DNA of 64,000 nt, taken from the NCBI GenBank assembly GCA_963746955.1, contig CAVVDR010000004.1:1-64000 (forward strand). The letters run 5' to 3'. This DNA comes from DASQBT01 sp963746955 (lineage in GTDB: Bacteria > Pseudomonadota > Gammaproteobacteria > Burkholderiales > Thiobacillaceae). Of this stretch, positions 44,726 through 52,811 are shown piece by piece. Position 1 is the stretch's first letter; the number at the start of each line of letters is the position of its first letter. The notes beneath the pieces are model-generated. The model searched no databases. It was not told where the DNA came from and saw nothing but the letters and a program-made list of their open reading frames with translations. Made by a program: the position numbers and the translations under genes.

Positions 44726-45799
44726 TCAGGCCAATTCCTGCCGCCTTTCCTGTTCGGCAAAATCCAGCATGCGCTGGATTGAGCGAACCGCTTTCACTCG
44801 TATCGCTTCGTCGACATGAATCTCGTTGGTGCCGGTCTCCAGCACCTGGGCCAATTTTTGCAATCCGTTCATCGCCATCCAGGGGCAATGCGCGCACGAT
44901 AGGCAGGTGGCCCCCTCTCCCGCAGTGGGAGCCTCGAGCAACAGCTTGCCGGGCGCAGCCGCATGCATTTTGTGAAATATGCCGTTGTCAGTCGCGACGA
45001 TGAATTCCGAGTTGGGCAGGTCTTGCACCGCCCGGATCAATTGGGTGGTCGAGCCCACCACATCCGCCAGTTCAATCACGCTGGCAGCCGATTCGGGATG
45101 CACCAGCACGGCGGCCCGCGGATACTGCTGTTTGAGTCTCATAACGCCATCGGCCTTGAAGGCTTCGTGTACCACGCAGCTGCCCTGCCATAGCAGCATA
45201 TCGGCGCCGCTCACCTTCTGTACGTAGGCTCCAAGGTGACGGTCTGGCGCCCAGATGATTTTCTCTCCACGGCGATGAAGGTAGGCAACAATCTTCGCCG
45301 CGATACCGGAAGTCACCACCCAATCAGCACGGGCCTTGACCGCGGCCGAGGTATTGGCATAGACGACTATTCTGCGATCCGGATTGGCGTCGCAGAATTG
45401 CTTGAACTCCTTCGCCGGACAGGCAAGATCAAGGGAGCAGTCCGCATTCAGATCCGGCATGATGACGCGTTTTTCCGGATTCAAAATCTTGGCGGTCTCC
45501 CCCATGAATTTCACTCCAGCCACGACCAGCGTCGTGGCTGGATGGCGATGGCCAAAGCGGGCCATTTCCAGTGAGTCTGACACCAGCCCGCCGGTTTCTT
45601 CCGCCAGGTCCTGAAGGTCCGGGCTGGTGTAATAATGCGCCACCAGCACGGCATCCTTCTGCTTCATCAAGGTCTTGATGCGGGCCTTGATCGCGTCGCG
45701 CTCTACCGGGGCAAGATGCTCTTCCCTCATGGGGGGGACCACAATCTCTTGCATCGATACTTCTGGATAAGCGGCTGTGGTCATGACGGCGTCTTTCAT
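44726..45799 (-). CDS. nadA: Quinolinate synthase A
   Basis: NadA condenses iminoaspartate and DHAP into quinolinate with a [4Fe-4S] cluster. The 357-residue protein has the three cluster cysteines in DLNADCSLD, WQGSCVVHE and SCAHCPWMAMNGL. Substrate-binding motifs VAHYYTSPDLQDLAEETGG and HPES are clear. Its start overlaps the stop of the Nudix gene (ATGA), so the two are coupled. Seen together with an NrtR-type gene, NAD synthesis is probably controlled by that regulator. Confidence 0.95.
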   Translation of the reverse strand: MKDAVMTTAAYPEVSMQEIVVPPMREEHLAPVERDAIKARIKTLMKQKDAVLVAHYYTSPDLQDLAEETGGLVSDSLEMARFGHRHPATTLVVAGVKFMGETAKILNPEKRVIMPDLNADCSLDLACPAKEFKQFCDANPDRRIVVYANTSAAVKARADWVVTSGIAAKIVAYLHRRGEKIIWAPDRHLGAYVQKVSGADMLLWQGSCVVHEAFKADGVMRLKQQYPRAAVLVHPESAASVIELADVVGSTTQLIRAVQDLPNSEFIVATDNGIFHKMHAAAPGKLLLEAPTAGEGATCLSCAHCPWMAMNGLQKLAQVLETGTNEIHVDEAIRVKAVRSIQRMLDFAEQERRQELA

Positions 45800-46470
45800 T
45801 TGATGTAATCCACCCGGTTTGGATGGCTGGCACGATATAGCGCTGCGGGGCGATGTTTTCCGTCCCGGCGCTGATCACCAGTCGGCTTTACCAAGGCCAG
45901 AGCGCTGATGCGCTTGCGGAAATTTCGTTTGTCGAGCGCTTCGCCCAATATCGTCTGGTAGACAGCCTGCAACTCGCTCAAAGTGAATTTCGTCGGCATG
46001 AACTGGAATGCGATGGTGGAATAATCCAGCTTGGCGCGCAGTCTCTCCCTGGCCTTGCGGATGATGTCGGCGTGGTCAAAGGCCAGCTTCGGCAATTTAT
46101 CCAGGTCAAACCAGGCGGCCTCGGCAGCATCGGACCCGGCCTTGGGTTCCATGGTCAGCACTGGCGTTAGACCATAGTAAGCCACACTAATGACTCGCTC
46201 GCGCGGGTCGCGGTCGGGCTTGCCGAAAGTGTAGAGTTGCTCGAGATAAACTCCACTCACGCCGGTTTCTTCCAGCAGTTCGCGCAAGGCGCAATCCTCC
46301 AGACATTCCTGCGGGTTCACAAAGCCGCCTGGCAGGGCCCACGCACCCGCAAACGGAGCACCGCCGCGCCGAATCAGCAACACCTGAAGACGTTCCTGCT
46401 GAATGGTGAAAAGCGCAACATCTGCTGTTACAGCGGGGTGGGGGTAAGCGTAGCAATATTCTGCGTTCAA
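45796..46470 (-). CDS. Nudix hydrolase/NrtR-type protein
   Basis: A 224-residue protein with an N-terminal Nudix domain and a C-terminal winged-helix region. The Nudix box is complete (GFVNPQE then REL-EE-TG spacing), so hydrolase activity is possible; some NrtR regulators have lost it. The C-terminal part (FTLSELQAVYQTILGEALDKRNFRKRI) is the NrtR-like DNA-binding domain that recognises ADP-ribose-controlled operators. Overlap with nadA in an ATGA supports a role in NAD homeostasis. It is either NrtR itself or an ADP-ribose pyrophosphatase. An IS5 element sits upstream, 19 to 22 bases from its start codon. Confidence 0.85.
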   Translation of the reverse strand: MNAEYCYAYPHPAVTADVALFTIQQERLQVLLIRRGGAPFAGAWALPGGFVNPQECLEDCALRELLEETGVSGVYLEQLYTFGKPDRDPRERVISVAYYGLTPVLTMEPKAGSDAAEAAWFDLDKLPKLAFDHADIIRKARERLRAKLDYSTIAFQFMPTKFTLSELQAVYQTILGEALDKRNFRKRISALALVKPTGDQRRDGKHRPAALYRASHPNRVDYIK

Positions 46471-46491
46471 CCGATCACCCTGCGTTGTCTA

Positions 46492-47659
46492 GGGAAGGTC
46501 TGAAGAAGCCCCAATTTTCATGAGCAAATTGGATGCATGATCATCAGCGGCAAGGTTTCGGGTTGATTCCGGGTGTTTCACCCCGTTATCGCTCGCCCTT
46601 GCGGGCCATTTTTCATTCATTGGACGTACCTTGCCCCTTGAGATCGCAACAAGTGATGCCGTGCCAGGTACAAATTCGCCAAGGCACAGGTAGCGAACAT
46701 TCGGTTCGCGTTCTTCATCAGCCCCTTGTAGCGCACCTTCACGAATCCGAAGATGTTCTTGATCACGCCGAACGCGTGCTCGACCTTGGCGCGCACACGC
46801 GACTTGTTCCGGTTCTTCGCCCGCTCGACTTCATCGATTTCACCCTTGCGGCGGCAACGACGGTTGGTCATGTCCTGTGCCTTGGGCGCGCATTGCTTGA
46901 TGACCGCCGTTTGCCCCTGATAGGCACGGTCGCCCCACACCTTGGTTTCGTCCCCATGCAGCAGATCCGGCAGTATCTGCGAATCCGCCACGTTGGCGGC
47001 GGTAGCCACCACCGCGTGGATGATCTTGCTCTTCGAATCGACGCCGATGTGCGCCTTCATGCCGAAGTGCCACTGGTTGCCCTTCTTGGTCTGGTGCATG
47101 TCCGGGTCGCGCTGCTTGTCGCGGTTCTTGGTCGAGGACGGCGCGGAGATGATGGTGGCATCCACGATGGTGCCGCAGGCTACTTTCATGCCTTGGGCTT
47201 CCAGGTGCCGGTGTACCTGCTCGAACAGCTTCCTGCCCAGGTGGTGCTGCTCCAGCAGGTGCCGGAAGCGCAGGATGGTGGTCTCATCCGGCGCAGCCTC
47301 GCGCCCCAGATCAATACCGACGAAGCGGCGCATCGCGGCCGAGTTGTAGATCGCTTCCTCCACTGCCGGGTCGGAGAGGCTGAACCATTGCTGCAGAAAG
47401 TAGATGCGCAGCATACGCTCCAGCCCCACCGTCGGCCGACCGCCTTCGCCTTTCGGATAGAACGGCGCAATCACGGCGCACAGTTCGGCCCACGGCACGA
47501 CGTGCTCCATCTCGGCCAGAAAGGCCGCGCGCCTCGTCGTCTTGCCATGCAAGTCAAAGCTGCCTTCGGCAAAGGTTTGTTGTTGCATTCGCTTCCTCCC
47601 TATCAGCTTCAGCATTCAACACAGGATAGGAGTGTTCAATGACTTTTGCAGAGATTCCC
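46492..47659. mobile_element. IS5-family insertion sequence, complete
   Basis: A 1.17-kb element with both ends readable. The left end begins GGGAAGGTCTGAAGAAGCC and the right end, inverted, GGGAATCTCTGCAAAAGTC (14 of 19 matching). CTA(G) flanks both sides (46489-46492 and 47660-47663), a target duplication of 3 or 4 bases as in the IS5 family, so one base at the left end is ambiguous. The transposase frame is intact. The element lies between the Nudix/nadA operon and hda. Confidence 0.88.
46617..47588 (-). CDS. IS5-family transposase
   Basis: A 323-residue DDE transposase. The catalytic Asp residues are in GTIVDATIISAPSS and KVWGDRAYQGQ, and the Glu in AKVEHAFGVIK, with HQTKKGNQWHFGMKAHIGVD typical of the IS5 group. 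The start ATG at 47588 has GGAGG at a good distance upstream. It appears undamaged, so the element may be active or recently inserted. The opposite strand has a long open frame of 369 codons, a common artefact in IS5 elements. Confidence 0.94.
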   Translation of the reverse strand: MQQQTFAEGSFDLHGKTTRRAAFLAEMEHVVPWAELCAVIAPFYPKGEGGRPTVGLERMLRIYFLQQWFSLSDPAVEEAIYNSAAMRRFVGIDLGREAAPDETTILRFRHLLEQHHLGRKLFEQVHRHLEAQGMKVACGTIVDATIISAPSSTKNRDKQRDPDMHQTKKGNQWHFGMKAHIGVDSKSKIIHAVVATAANVADSQILPDLLHGDETKVWGDRAYQGQTAVIKQCAPKAQDMTNRRCRRKGEIDEVERAKNRNKSRVRAKVEHAFGVIKNIFGFVKVRYKGLMKNANRMFATCALANLYLARHHLLRSQGARYVQ

Positions 47660-47767
47660 CTAGTTTAGAACTCACACTTAAGGTAAGTGTTGACTGGACA
47701 CCATGTCAATAGTTCCGGGTAATATATTTCGGCTGAGACAATCAATCGGATAAGCTTACCCGCTGAC

Positions 47768-48421
47768 ATGCAACAGCTCGCCTTAGACATTCAGCCCCTA
47801 GCCCCGGTCGGACTTGAGGACGTCGTACCCGGAAGAAACGCCGAGGCATTGGCCATGCTCTGTGCAATAAGAGAGGGCAAACAACACGAACCGGTTTACC
47901 TTTGGGGCCCTCACGCCTGCGGCAAGAGCATGGTGTTGGCTGCCCTGACCGAATCGCTGGCCGGCGCAGGATTGGTCATCGGACGTGCGCCAAGCTGGCC
48001 GGCTTGCACCGGCCCACTGTTGATCGACGATGTCGACCGGTTGGATGAAGAAAACCAAATTGTGGCCTTCAACCGCTACAATCGCCACAAGGCGACTGCA
48101 ATGGCCTGGGTGGCAAGCGGCTCGCAGGCACCGTCAGGCTTGAGGGAACTGCGGGAGGACCTGCGCACTCGCTTGAGTTGGGGACTGACTTACCAGCTTC
48201 ATCCCCTCAATGACGCGGAAAAACACCAGGCCCTGGTGAGACGTGCTGATCAGCTCGGCTTTGAACTGGAAGGCGCTATTGTGGACTATTTGCTCACCCG
48301 CTATTCGCGGGATTTGCGTGAATTGCTGGCCGTCGTCGATGCCCTTGACCGCTTCAGCCTCGAACAGCAGCGGCGCGTCAGCCTACCGCTGCTAAGAACA
48401 CTGTTGCCCAGGCGCAGGTAA
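47768..48421 (+). CDS. hda: DnaA regulatory inactivator Hda
   Basis: Hda, with the beta clamp, stimulates ATP hydrolysis by DnaA to stop re-initiation of replication. The 217-residue AAA+ protein starts with MQQLALDI, the clamp-binding QL-A-L motif, has a P-loop (GPHACGKSM), Walker B (LLIDDVDRL) and a sensor II-type end (RYSRDLRELLAVVDALD). The upstream IS5 ends about 105 bases before the start, so its promoter might be changed. In betaproteobacteria hda often neighbours perM/purM; that is not so here. Confidence 0.93.
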   Translation: MQQLALDIQPLAPVGLEDVVPGRNAEALAMLCAIREGKQHEPVYLWGPHACGKSMVLAALTESLAGAGLVIGRAPSWPACTGPLLIDDVDRLDEENQIVAFNRYNRHKATAMAWVASGSQAPSGLRELREDLRTRLSWGLTYQLHPLNDAEKHQALVRRADQLGFELEGAIVDYLLTRYSRDLRELLAVVDALDRFSLEQQRRVSLPLLRTLLPRRR

Positions 48422-48437
48422 CAAGAGCACAGTGTGA

Positions 48438-48809
48438 CTAAGCGCTCTTTGCCTGTTCTTCGGCGATCTCTTTTCGCACCGCATCCATATCCAATTCCAT
48501 CACCTTGCCGATAACGTCATCCAATGCGGATGCAGGCAACGAACCGGGCTGTGAAAACAGGATGATCTGCTCGCGGAATACCATTAGGGTGGGGATGGAG
48601 CGGATACTGAAAGATGCCGCCAGTTGCTGCTCCACTTCTGTATTGACCTTGGCAAAAACCACGCCCGGATGTTTTTCGGAGGCGGCTTCATAAACAGGTG
48701 CGAAAGCACGACACGGCCCGCACCAAGGGGCCCAGAAATCGACGATCACAAGATCGTTGCCGTTGATGGTTTCGGTGAAGTTGGTTTGGGTGAGTTCAAG
48801 GGTAGCCAT
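48438..48809 (-). CDS. Thioredoxin-family protein
   Basis: A cytoplasmic thioredoxin-like protein of 123 residues. The active site WAPWCGPCRAF and the cis-Pro loop RSIPTLMVF are present. It has a C-terminal extension (DVIGKVMELDMDAVRKEIAEEQAKSA) beyond the standard thioredoxin of about 105 residues. The ATG at 48809 has GGAAG upstream. It converges on hda with 16 bases between them. It is probably a second thioredoxin rather than the main TrxA, which is usually beside rho. Confidence 0.88.
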   Translation of the reverse strand: MATLELTQTNFTETINGNDLVIVDFWAPWCGPCRAFAPVYEAASEKHPGVVFAKVNTEVEQQLAASFSIRSIPTLMVFREQIILFSQPGSLPASALDDVIGKVMELDMDAVRKEIAEEQAKSA

Positions 48810-48883
48810 GTAAATCTTCCGAAAAAACAGAAATGGCGCGGAAAACACCGCGCCGCAAGTGGCACCCTATCATGAGGCCAGTA

Positions 48884-48908
48884 CCGCGCCAAGTGCGCGG
48901 CTTTTTTT
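48884..48908 (+). terminator. Plus-strand intrinsic terminator in the leader between two minus-strand genes
   Basis: CCGCGC, a five-base loop and GCGCGG are followed by C and seven T on the + strand. All nearby genes beyond hda are on the minus strand, so the only transcript it could end would be read-through from hda, or an antisense RNA. Confidence 0.55.
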
Positions 48909-48930
48909 GGTATGGGGCCCCCGCCCCCTT

Positions 48931-48954
48931 GATCACCCCGAAGCCGGGGTGATC
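48931..48954. repeat. Perfect 10-bp hairpin at the end of the 86-residue gene
   Basis: GATCACCCCG, an AAGC loop and CGGGGTGATC pair perfectly. It starts five bases after the stop of the gene at 48960-49220 when read on the minus strand. No T run follows, so it could protect the 3' end or be a Rho-related element rather than a classical terminator. Confidence 0.65.
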
Positions 48955-48959
48955 GAAAA

Positions 48960-49220
48960 TTACTTAGCGAACATTTGCTGGAAAACGCCGCCACGCACGC
49001 CTTGCTCGGGCATACGCGAGAAGTTGTGGCTACGCTTGAGATTGCCCCTGACCTCTGCCCGGTTAACCGCCATAATCAATTCGGTCGCCAGTACCCGCGC
49101 CTGATAAGGCGTGAGCTTCAACTGACCGATGCTATCCAGGGAAAAAACAACCTGGTCTTTGCCTCCCTCATCTTCTTCCAGGGTGATATTCACTGTTTTG
49201 CCGTTGCCCAGTTCCATCAT
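48960..49220 (-). CDS. Small conserved protein of unknown function
   Basis: A soluble protein of 86 residues, MMELGNGKTVNITLEEDEG at the start, then the beta strands DQVVFSLDSIGQLKLTP and a helix YQARVLATELIMAVNRAEV, ending with a basic tail (RSHNFSR). Strong AGGAG ribosome site seven bases before the ATG. There is no signal peptide or membrane segment. I do not recognise the family; it might be a small nucleic-acid- or cofactor-linked protein, but that is a guess. A perfect hairpin follows its stop. Confidence 0.6.
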   Translation of the reverse strand: MMELGNGKTVNITLEEDEGGKDQVVFSLDSIGQLKLTPYQARVLATELIMAVNRAEVRGNLKRSHNFSRMPEQGVRGGVFQQMFAK

Positions 49221-50127
49221 GGTGTTGCTCCTTTTGGTTGCGCCTTACTACTTGCAGACTCCATGCCACCGGCGCTGTCTACGAGGAGCTTATAAAAGCA
49301 TTGTTAAATCAAAGACTTTTCTGCACTGTCCTGCTATGGCACCAATCGCAAACCAATCCAGGCTGATGATGCGTCAACGGTTCCATAAACACTTTCGTCA
49401 GTTCCCTTGTCGAATCGCTGGACGACGGTGAACGTCCAGCCAAAATGAAGCTGCGATACCGACACGAGCGGGAGCCAGATGTTGCGGCGTCCGGGATTTG
49501 ACTAGCATCGATGCCTTGGCTCCGCTTGTCCACTTGCCCCACATTTATTGAGGCGCAAAAGCCAAATCGATCCGCTTCATTAATTACCGGCTCGACTCGT
49601 ACTTGAACCTCGGTCGGATTGCTGGCGTCCCTTTCTAACACAGCGCACAGTGTCAAGATATCCGGCGGCGCAGAAGTGGCCTTGCCGAATGCTCAGACCG
49701 TTCGCCATTTGCTGCAGCTGTCTGTGTTTCGCTACCTATATACAGCTGGACCCGTTACTTGGCCCCGGCTCCGTTTGCCGCGACATGGCAAGGCCACCGG
49801 TTGTTACCTTGGAATTCGGCGTCTTTGCCCCCGGCCGCCGTTGGCGTTTCCCTCAACCAATGCCATGATGAAGCGCCCGGGCCACACTTGGCAGCGTCTT
49901 GACCTGCCGCTATATCCGGTTACCGGGCTGGACCTGCCGGACTACTTCCGGCTCACCAGGAAGGACTCTAACCAGCATTTGATCCATGTGATTGTACTGT
50001 CCGTGCTGCTGTAGTGCGAACGAACTGAGTTCCTAAGTCGAAGGCTGGCCTCAACTGTCACCGGAGGCACAAACGCCAAGAAGTAAAAAGGGAGCCCGAA
50101 GGCCCCCTTAAGCTCGCATCCCGACAA
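49221..50127. other. 0.9 kb without a convincing gene
   Basis: Several short open frames (for example 49309-49656 on the minus strand and 49619-50014 on the plus strand) have no ribosome site and no family-like sequence. The stretch may hold decayed genes. Its right end contains the terminator of the H1-like gene. Confidence 0.5.
50085..50110 (-). terminator. Intrinsic terminator after the H1-like gene
   Basis: Read on the minus strand, AAGGG-G-GCC, a stable TTCG tetraloop and GGC-T-CCCTT are followed by TTT. The stem has one mismatch. It lies 18 bases after the stop codon of the histone H1-like gene and is a typical UUCG-capped terminator. Confidence 0.85.
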
Positions 50128-50721
50128 TTACAGGCCGAAGGGCTTGATTACAGGCGTGGAAGGCATCGGAGCAGGTGCTGCTGGAGCCGGCGCAGGTGCA
50201 GGCTTCGCAGGCGCAGCCTTCTTGGCAGCAGGCCTTTTGGCCGCCGCTGCCTTCTTCGCAGCAGGCTTCTTGGCCGGAGCCGCTTTCTTCACTGCAGCCT
50301 TCTTCGCTGCGGGCTTTCTGGCCGGAGCCGCTTTCTTCACTGCAGCCTTCTTCGCTGCGGGCTTTCTGGCCGGAGCCGCTTTCTTCACTGCAGCCTTCTT
50401 CGCTGCGGGCTTTCTGGCTGCGGGCTTCTTGGCCGCGACCTTCTTCGCTGCGGGCTTTCTGGCTGCGGGCTTTCTGGCTGCGGGCTTCTTGGCCGCGACC
50501 TTCTTCGCTGCGGGCTTTCTGGCTGCGGGCTTCTTGGCCGGCGCAGCCTTCTTGGCAGGCTTCTTGGCCGCGACCTTCTTCGCTGCGGGCTTTCTGGCTG
50601 CGGGCTTCTTGGCCGGCGCAGCCTTCTTGGCAGGCTTCTTGGCAGGAGCCGCCTTCTTCTTTGCAACAGGTTTCTTAGCAGGGGCCGCCTTCTTGGCGGC
50701 AGGTTTCTTGGCAGTCGCCAT
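50128..50721 (-). CDS. Histone H1-like Lys/Ala/Pro repeat protein (AlgP/BpH1-type)
   Basis: A 197-residue very basic protein made almost only of Lys, Ala, Pro and Arg, in AAKK, PAKKP and ARKPAAKK units, like the tail of eukaryotic histone H1. Such proteins (AlgP in Pseudomonas, BpH1 in Bordetella) bind DNA non-specifically and may affect nucleoid compaction. Only the last 15 residues (PSTPVIKPFGL) are not repetitive. A 48-bp unit is repeated three times without change at 50272-50415, giving VKKAAPARKPAAKKAA each time. Such repeats expand and contract easily, so length may vary between strains. An AAGGAG ribosome site and a strong terminator frame the gene. Confidence 0.9.
   Translation of the reverse strand: MATAKKPAAKKAAPAKKPVAKKKAAPAKKPAKKAAPAKKPAARKPAAKKVAAKKPAKKAAPAKKPAARKPAAKKVAAKKPAARKPAARKPAAKKVAAKKPAARKPAAKKAAVKKAAPARKPAAKKAAVKKAAPARKPAAKKAAVKKAAPAKKPAAKKAAAAKRPAAKKAAPAKPAPAPAPAAPAPMPSTPVIKPFGL
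50272..50415. repeat. Three identical 48-bp tandem repeats in the H1-like gene
   Basis: Units at 50272-50319, 50320-50367 and 50368-50415 begin GGCCGGAGCCGC and are identical in sequence. Their length is a multiple of three, so copy changes keep the frame. Exact identity indicates recent duplication or homogenisation. Confidence 0.9.
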
Positions 50722-51048
50722 AATTCACTCCTTAGAAGTTGAACACATTCACTACTTAACTACCTTTGTTCCTTTACTTACCTTACTACCCAGTAACTAC
50801 GTGCAGAGGTTGTAAATGCACTTCCAAAGCGTGGCATCAACTTTCGACGCCGCCCCACAAAACGACTTTGACAAGGCAACACCTAAGCTCCGCTTGGTGA
50901 ATCTCATTCTAGAAGCTTTTTCGCAAGCTTCAATAAGATGTCGAACTTCTTGACGGATAATCTGACAATAAATGTAGCAGTCTAACAACCGATAGCGCGT
51001 CGATACTTGTATTGCACGCATTTGTGAAATGACCGGAAGGAGCAAGAA
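50722..51048. other. Leader of the H1-like gene and lysA 3' side
   Basis: About 327 bases, more AT-rich than the surroundings. A purine-rich tract on the minus strand (repeated GTAAG/AAAGG-like words, about 50755-50790) precedes the ribosome site of the H1-like gene. A frame of 82 codons (50797-51045, minus) begins with TTG and has no ribosome site; I do not call it a gene. Confidence 0.45.
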
Positions 51049-52293
51049 CTAATAAATAAGCCGCTCTCCAGACATTAGCTGATCGACGGTCTCCCGTTCC
51101 CTAACAAGATAATCTTTGTTCTTGTTCACCATCACTTCTGCCGCGCGGGGTCTGGAATTGTAGTTTGAACTCATGCTCATGCCATAGGCGCCTGCCGACA
51201 AGACTGCTATCAGATCCCCCTCCTGAAGGCACAAATCTCTCTGCAGCCCAATAAAATCGCCGGTTTCGCATACCGGACCGACCACGTCATAGCGGCTCCG
51301 CGATCCATTCCGCTCCACTGCGGGTTGGATGTCATGGAAGGCATGGTAAAGCGCCGGCCGCATCAAGTCGTTCATAGCGGCGTCGATTACTGCGAAGTTC
51401 TTGGTTTCCCCTGGCTTCAGATACTCGACCCGGGCAAGCAGGATTCCGGCGTTGCCTACCAGAGACCTGCCGGGCTCCAGCAGCAGCGTTTCCTTCCGCC
51501 CTACCATCCGATTCTCAAGCATGGCGCCATACGCCGCGATGTTGGGCGGCAATTCCTCCCGGTAACGAATGCCCACCCCGCCCCCCACGTCGACGTGTTC
51601 TAGCTGAATACCCTCTGCTTCCAGTATCTTTACCAGATCCAGTACCCTGTCCAGCGCGTCACCCAAGGGGCGAAGGTCGATCAGTTGGGAACCGATATGA
51701 CAATCAACACCTGTCACCCGCATGTTGGGCATGGTTGCAGCGGCCAGGTACAAGCTGAGGGCTTCCCTTATGGGAACGCCGAACTTGCTTTCCTTCAGGC
51801 CGGTAGAAATGTAAGGGTGGGTTTGGGGGTCCACATCCGGATTAACCCGGAGCGAAATGGGCGCAATTTTGCCCAAGTCGCCGGCCACCCGGCTCAAACG
51901 CTGAAGTTCGCTTTGGGACTCCACATTGAAACAGCGAATTTCAGCCTGCAGGGCGCGCCGCATCTCTGCTTCCGTTTTGCCTACCCCTGAGAATACGACC
52001 GTTGCCGCCTCTCCGCCTGCGGCCAGAACCCGCGCCAGCTCGCCCCCCGAAACGATGTCAAAGCCGGCACCCAGGCGTGCAAAATGCTGCAGTACGGCCA
52101 AGGATGAGTTGGCCTTCACCGCATAGCAAATATTGTGGGAAAGGCCCGCTAACGCCTGATCATAGGTTTGATAGGCTTCCGTCAAGGCTGCGGATGAATA
52201 TACATATAATGGCGTTCCGTAGCGCGCGGCCAATTCGTAAAGAGGCATTTCCTCCATAAAGAGGCACCCGTCAACACGGTGCAAATGGTTCAT
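51049..52293 (-). CDS. lysA: Diaminopimelate decarboxylase
   Basis: LysA makes L-lysine by decarboxylating meso-diaminopimelate with PLP. The 414-residue protein has the PLP lysine region CYAVKANSSLAVL, the HVDVGGGVGI loop, EPGRSLVGNAG and the C-terminal VGPVCETGDF motif with the catalytic Cys. The ATG at 52293 overlaps the stop of the lipoprotein gene by an ATGA, so they are translated together. This lptM-lysA order opposite cyaY is conserved in many proteobacteria. Confidence 0.96.
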   Translation of the reverse strand: MNHLHRVDGCLFMEEMPLYELAARYGTPLYVYSSAALTEAYQTYDQALAGLSHNICYAVKANSSLAVLQHFARLGAGFDIVSGGELARVLAAGGEAATVVFSGVGKTEAEMRRALQAEIRCFNVESQSELQRLSRVAGDLGKIAPISLRVNPDVDPQTHPYISTGLKESKFGVPIREALSLYLAAATMPNMRVTGVDCHIGSQLIDLRPLGDALDRVLDLVKILEAEGIQLEHVDVGGGVGIRYREELPPNIAAYGAMLENRMVGRKETLLLEPGRSLVGNAGILLARVEYLKPGETKNFAVIDAAMNDLMRPALYHAFHDIQPAVERNGSRSRYDVVGPVCETGDFIGLQRDLCLQEGDLIAVLSAGAYGMSMSSNYNSRPRAAEVMVNKNKDYLVRERETVDQLMSGERLIY

Positions 52294-52412
52294 TGTTGTG
52301 CGGGTTGAGTGTTTCCGGGACTCTTGTCCGGCAGATAGAGGGGGCCCTTGGAGCCACAGCCACAGGCCGATGCCATCGCCATGGCAACAAGGATCAACAG
52401 GAGTTTCTTCAT
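52290..52412 (-). CDS. Small lipoprotein, LptM-like
   Basis: A 40-residue lipoprotein read directly from the minus strand: MKKLLLILVAMAMASACGCG then SKGPLYLPDK. The lipobox ASAC predicts cleavage before Cys17 and lipidation by the Lgt-Lsp-Lnt pathway. The mature GCGSKGPLYLP motif is that of the YifL/LptM family, which assists maturation of the LptD-LptE lipopolysaccharide transporter. It overlaps lysA by four bases, the standard arrangement. Confidence 0.88.
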   Translation of the reverse strand: MKKLLLILVAMAMASACGCGSKGPLYLPDKSPGNTQPAQQ

Positions 52413-52502
52413 GGGACACATGTTATCACCCCTGCCCATCGGCACATTGCCTGGAGGTCTGGCAGGAGGCAGAATTGAGCACTGGATGATCAGTCACTAG
52501 GC

Positions 52503-52811
52503 ATGGACGACAAGGAATTCACCTCACTCGCGCAAGCCGCGCTCATTCGCATTCAATTGGGCCTGGACAAAGCAGGGCTGGACTTTGAGACGCCTGGCGA
52601 CGGGATCCTGAAAATTGACTTCGACGATGGCAGCAAAATGGTCATCAACCGGCACAGCGCCGCCCAGGAAGTCTGGGTGGCGGCCCGATCCGGGGGCTTT
52701 CACTTTCGCCCGACGGACGGTTCGTGGAAGGACAGTCGGGACGGTGAGGACTTATATGTCAAGCTGGCCGAACTGATCGCCCAGCAGGGTGGCGTGGCTC
52801 CCCTGTTCTGA
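52503..52811 (+). CDS. cyaY: Iron-sulfur cluster assembly protein CyaY (frataxin)
   Basis: A 102-residue frataxin-like protein that regulates iron delivery to IscS/IscU. The acidic N-terminal helix (MDDKEFTSLAQAALIRIQLGL), the strand LKIDFDDGSKMVINRHSAAQEVWVAARSGG and the closing DLYVKLAELIAQQ helix match CyaY. The divergent gene pair cyaY/lptM-lysA is conserved. The start ATG lies close to the divergent lipoprotein start, separated by 90 bases. Confidence 0.93.
   Translation: MDDKEFTSLAQAALIRIQLGLDKAGLDFETPGDGILKIDFDDGSKMVINRHSAAQEVWVAARSGGFHFRPTDGSWKDSRDGEDLYVKLAELIAQQGGVAPLF

Noticed and set aside
46533..47642. 369-codon frame opposite the IS5 transposase
   Set aside because: Antisense shadow of an intact transposase; no ribosome site or known motif.
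47690..47725. TTGACT and TAATAT as a promoter for hda
   Set aside because: The spacing of 24 bases is too long for a sigma70 promoter.
49309..49656. 115-codon minus frame in the 0.9-kb gap (and 131-codon plus frame at 49619-50014)
   Set aside because: No Shine-Dalgarno, no motif, and amino-acid composition unlike neighbouring genes. Kept as an unexplained stretch instead.
50272..50640. Array-like repeats that might suggest a CRISPR
   Set aside because: The units are in-frame coding repeats with no unique spacers and no cas genes nearby.
50144..50815. Hydrophobic Ala/Phe/Gly-rich frame opposite the H1-like gene
   Set aside because: It is the complement of the Lys/Ala repeats; looks like membrane protein only because AAGAA/GCC codons invert to TTC/GGC.
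50797..51045. 82-codon frame on the minus strand ahead of lysA's end
   Set aside because: TTG start, no ribosome site, no recognisable family, and only three bases from the lysA stop.
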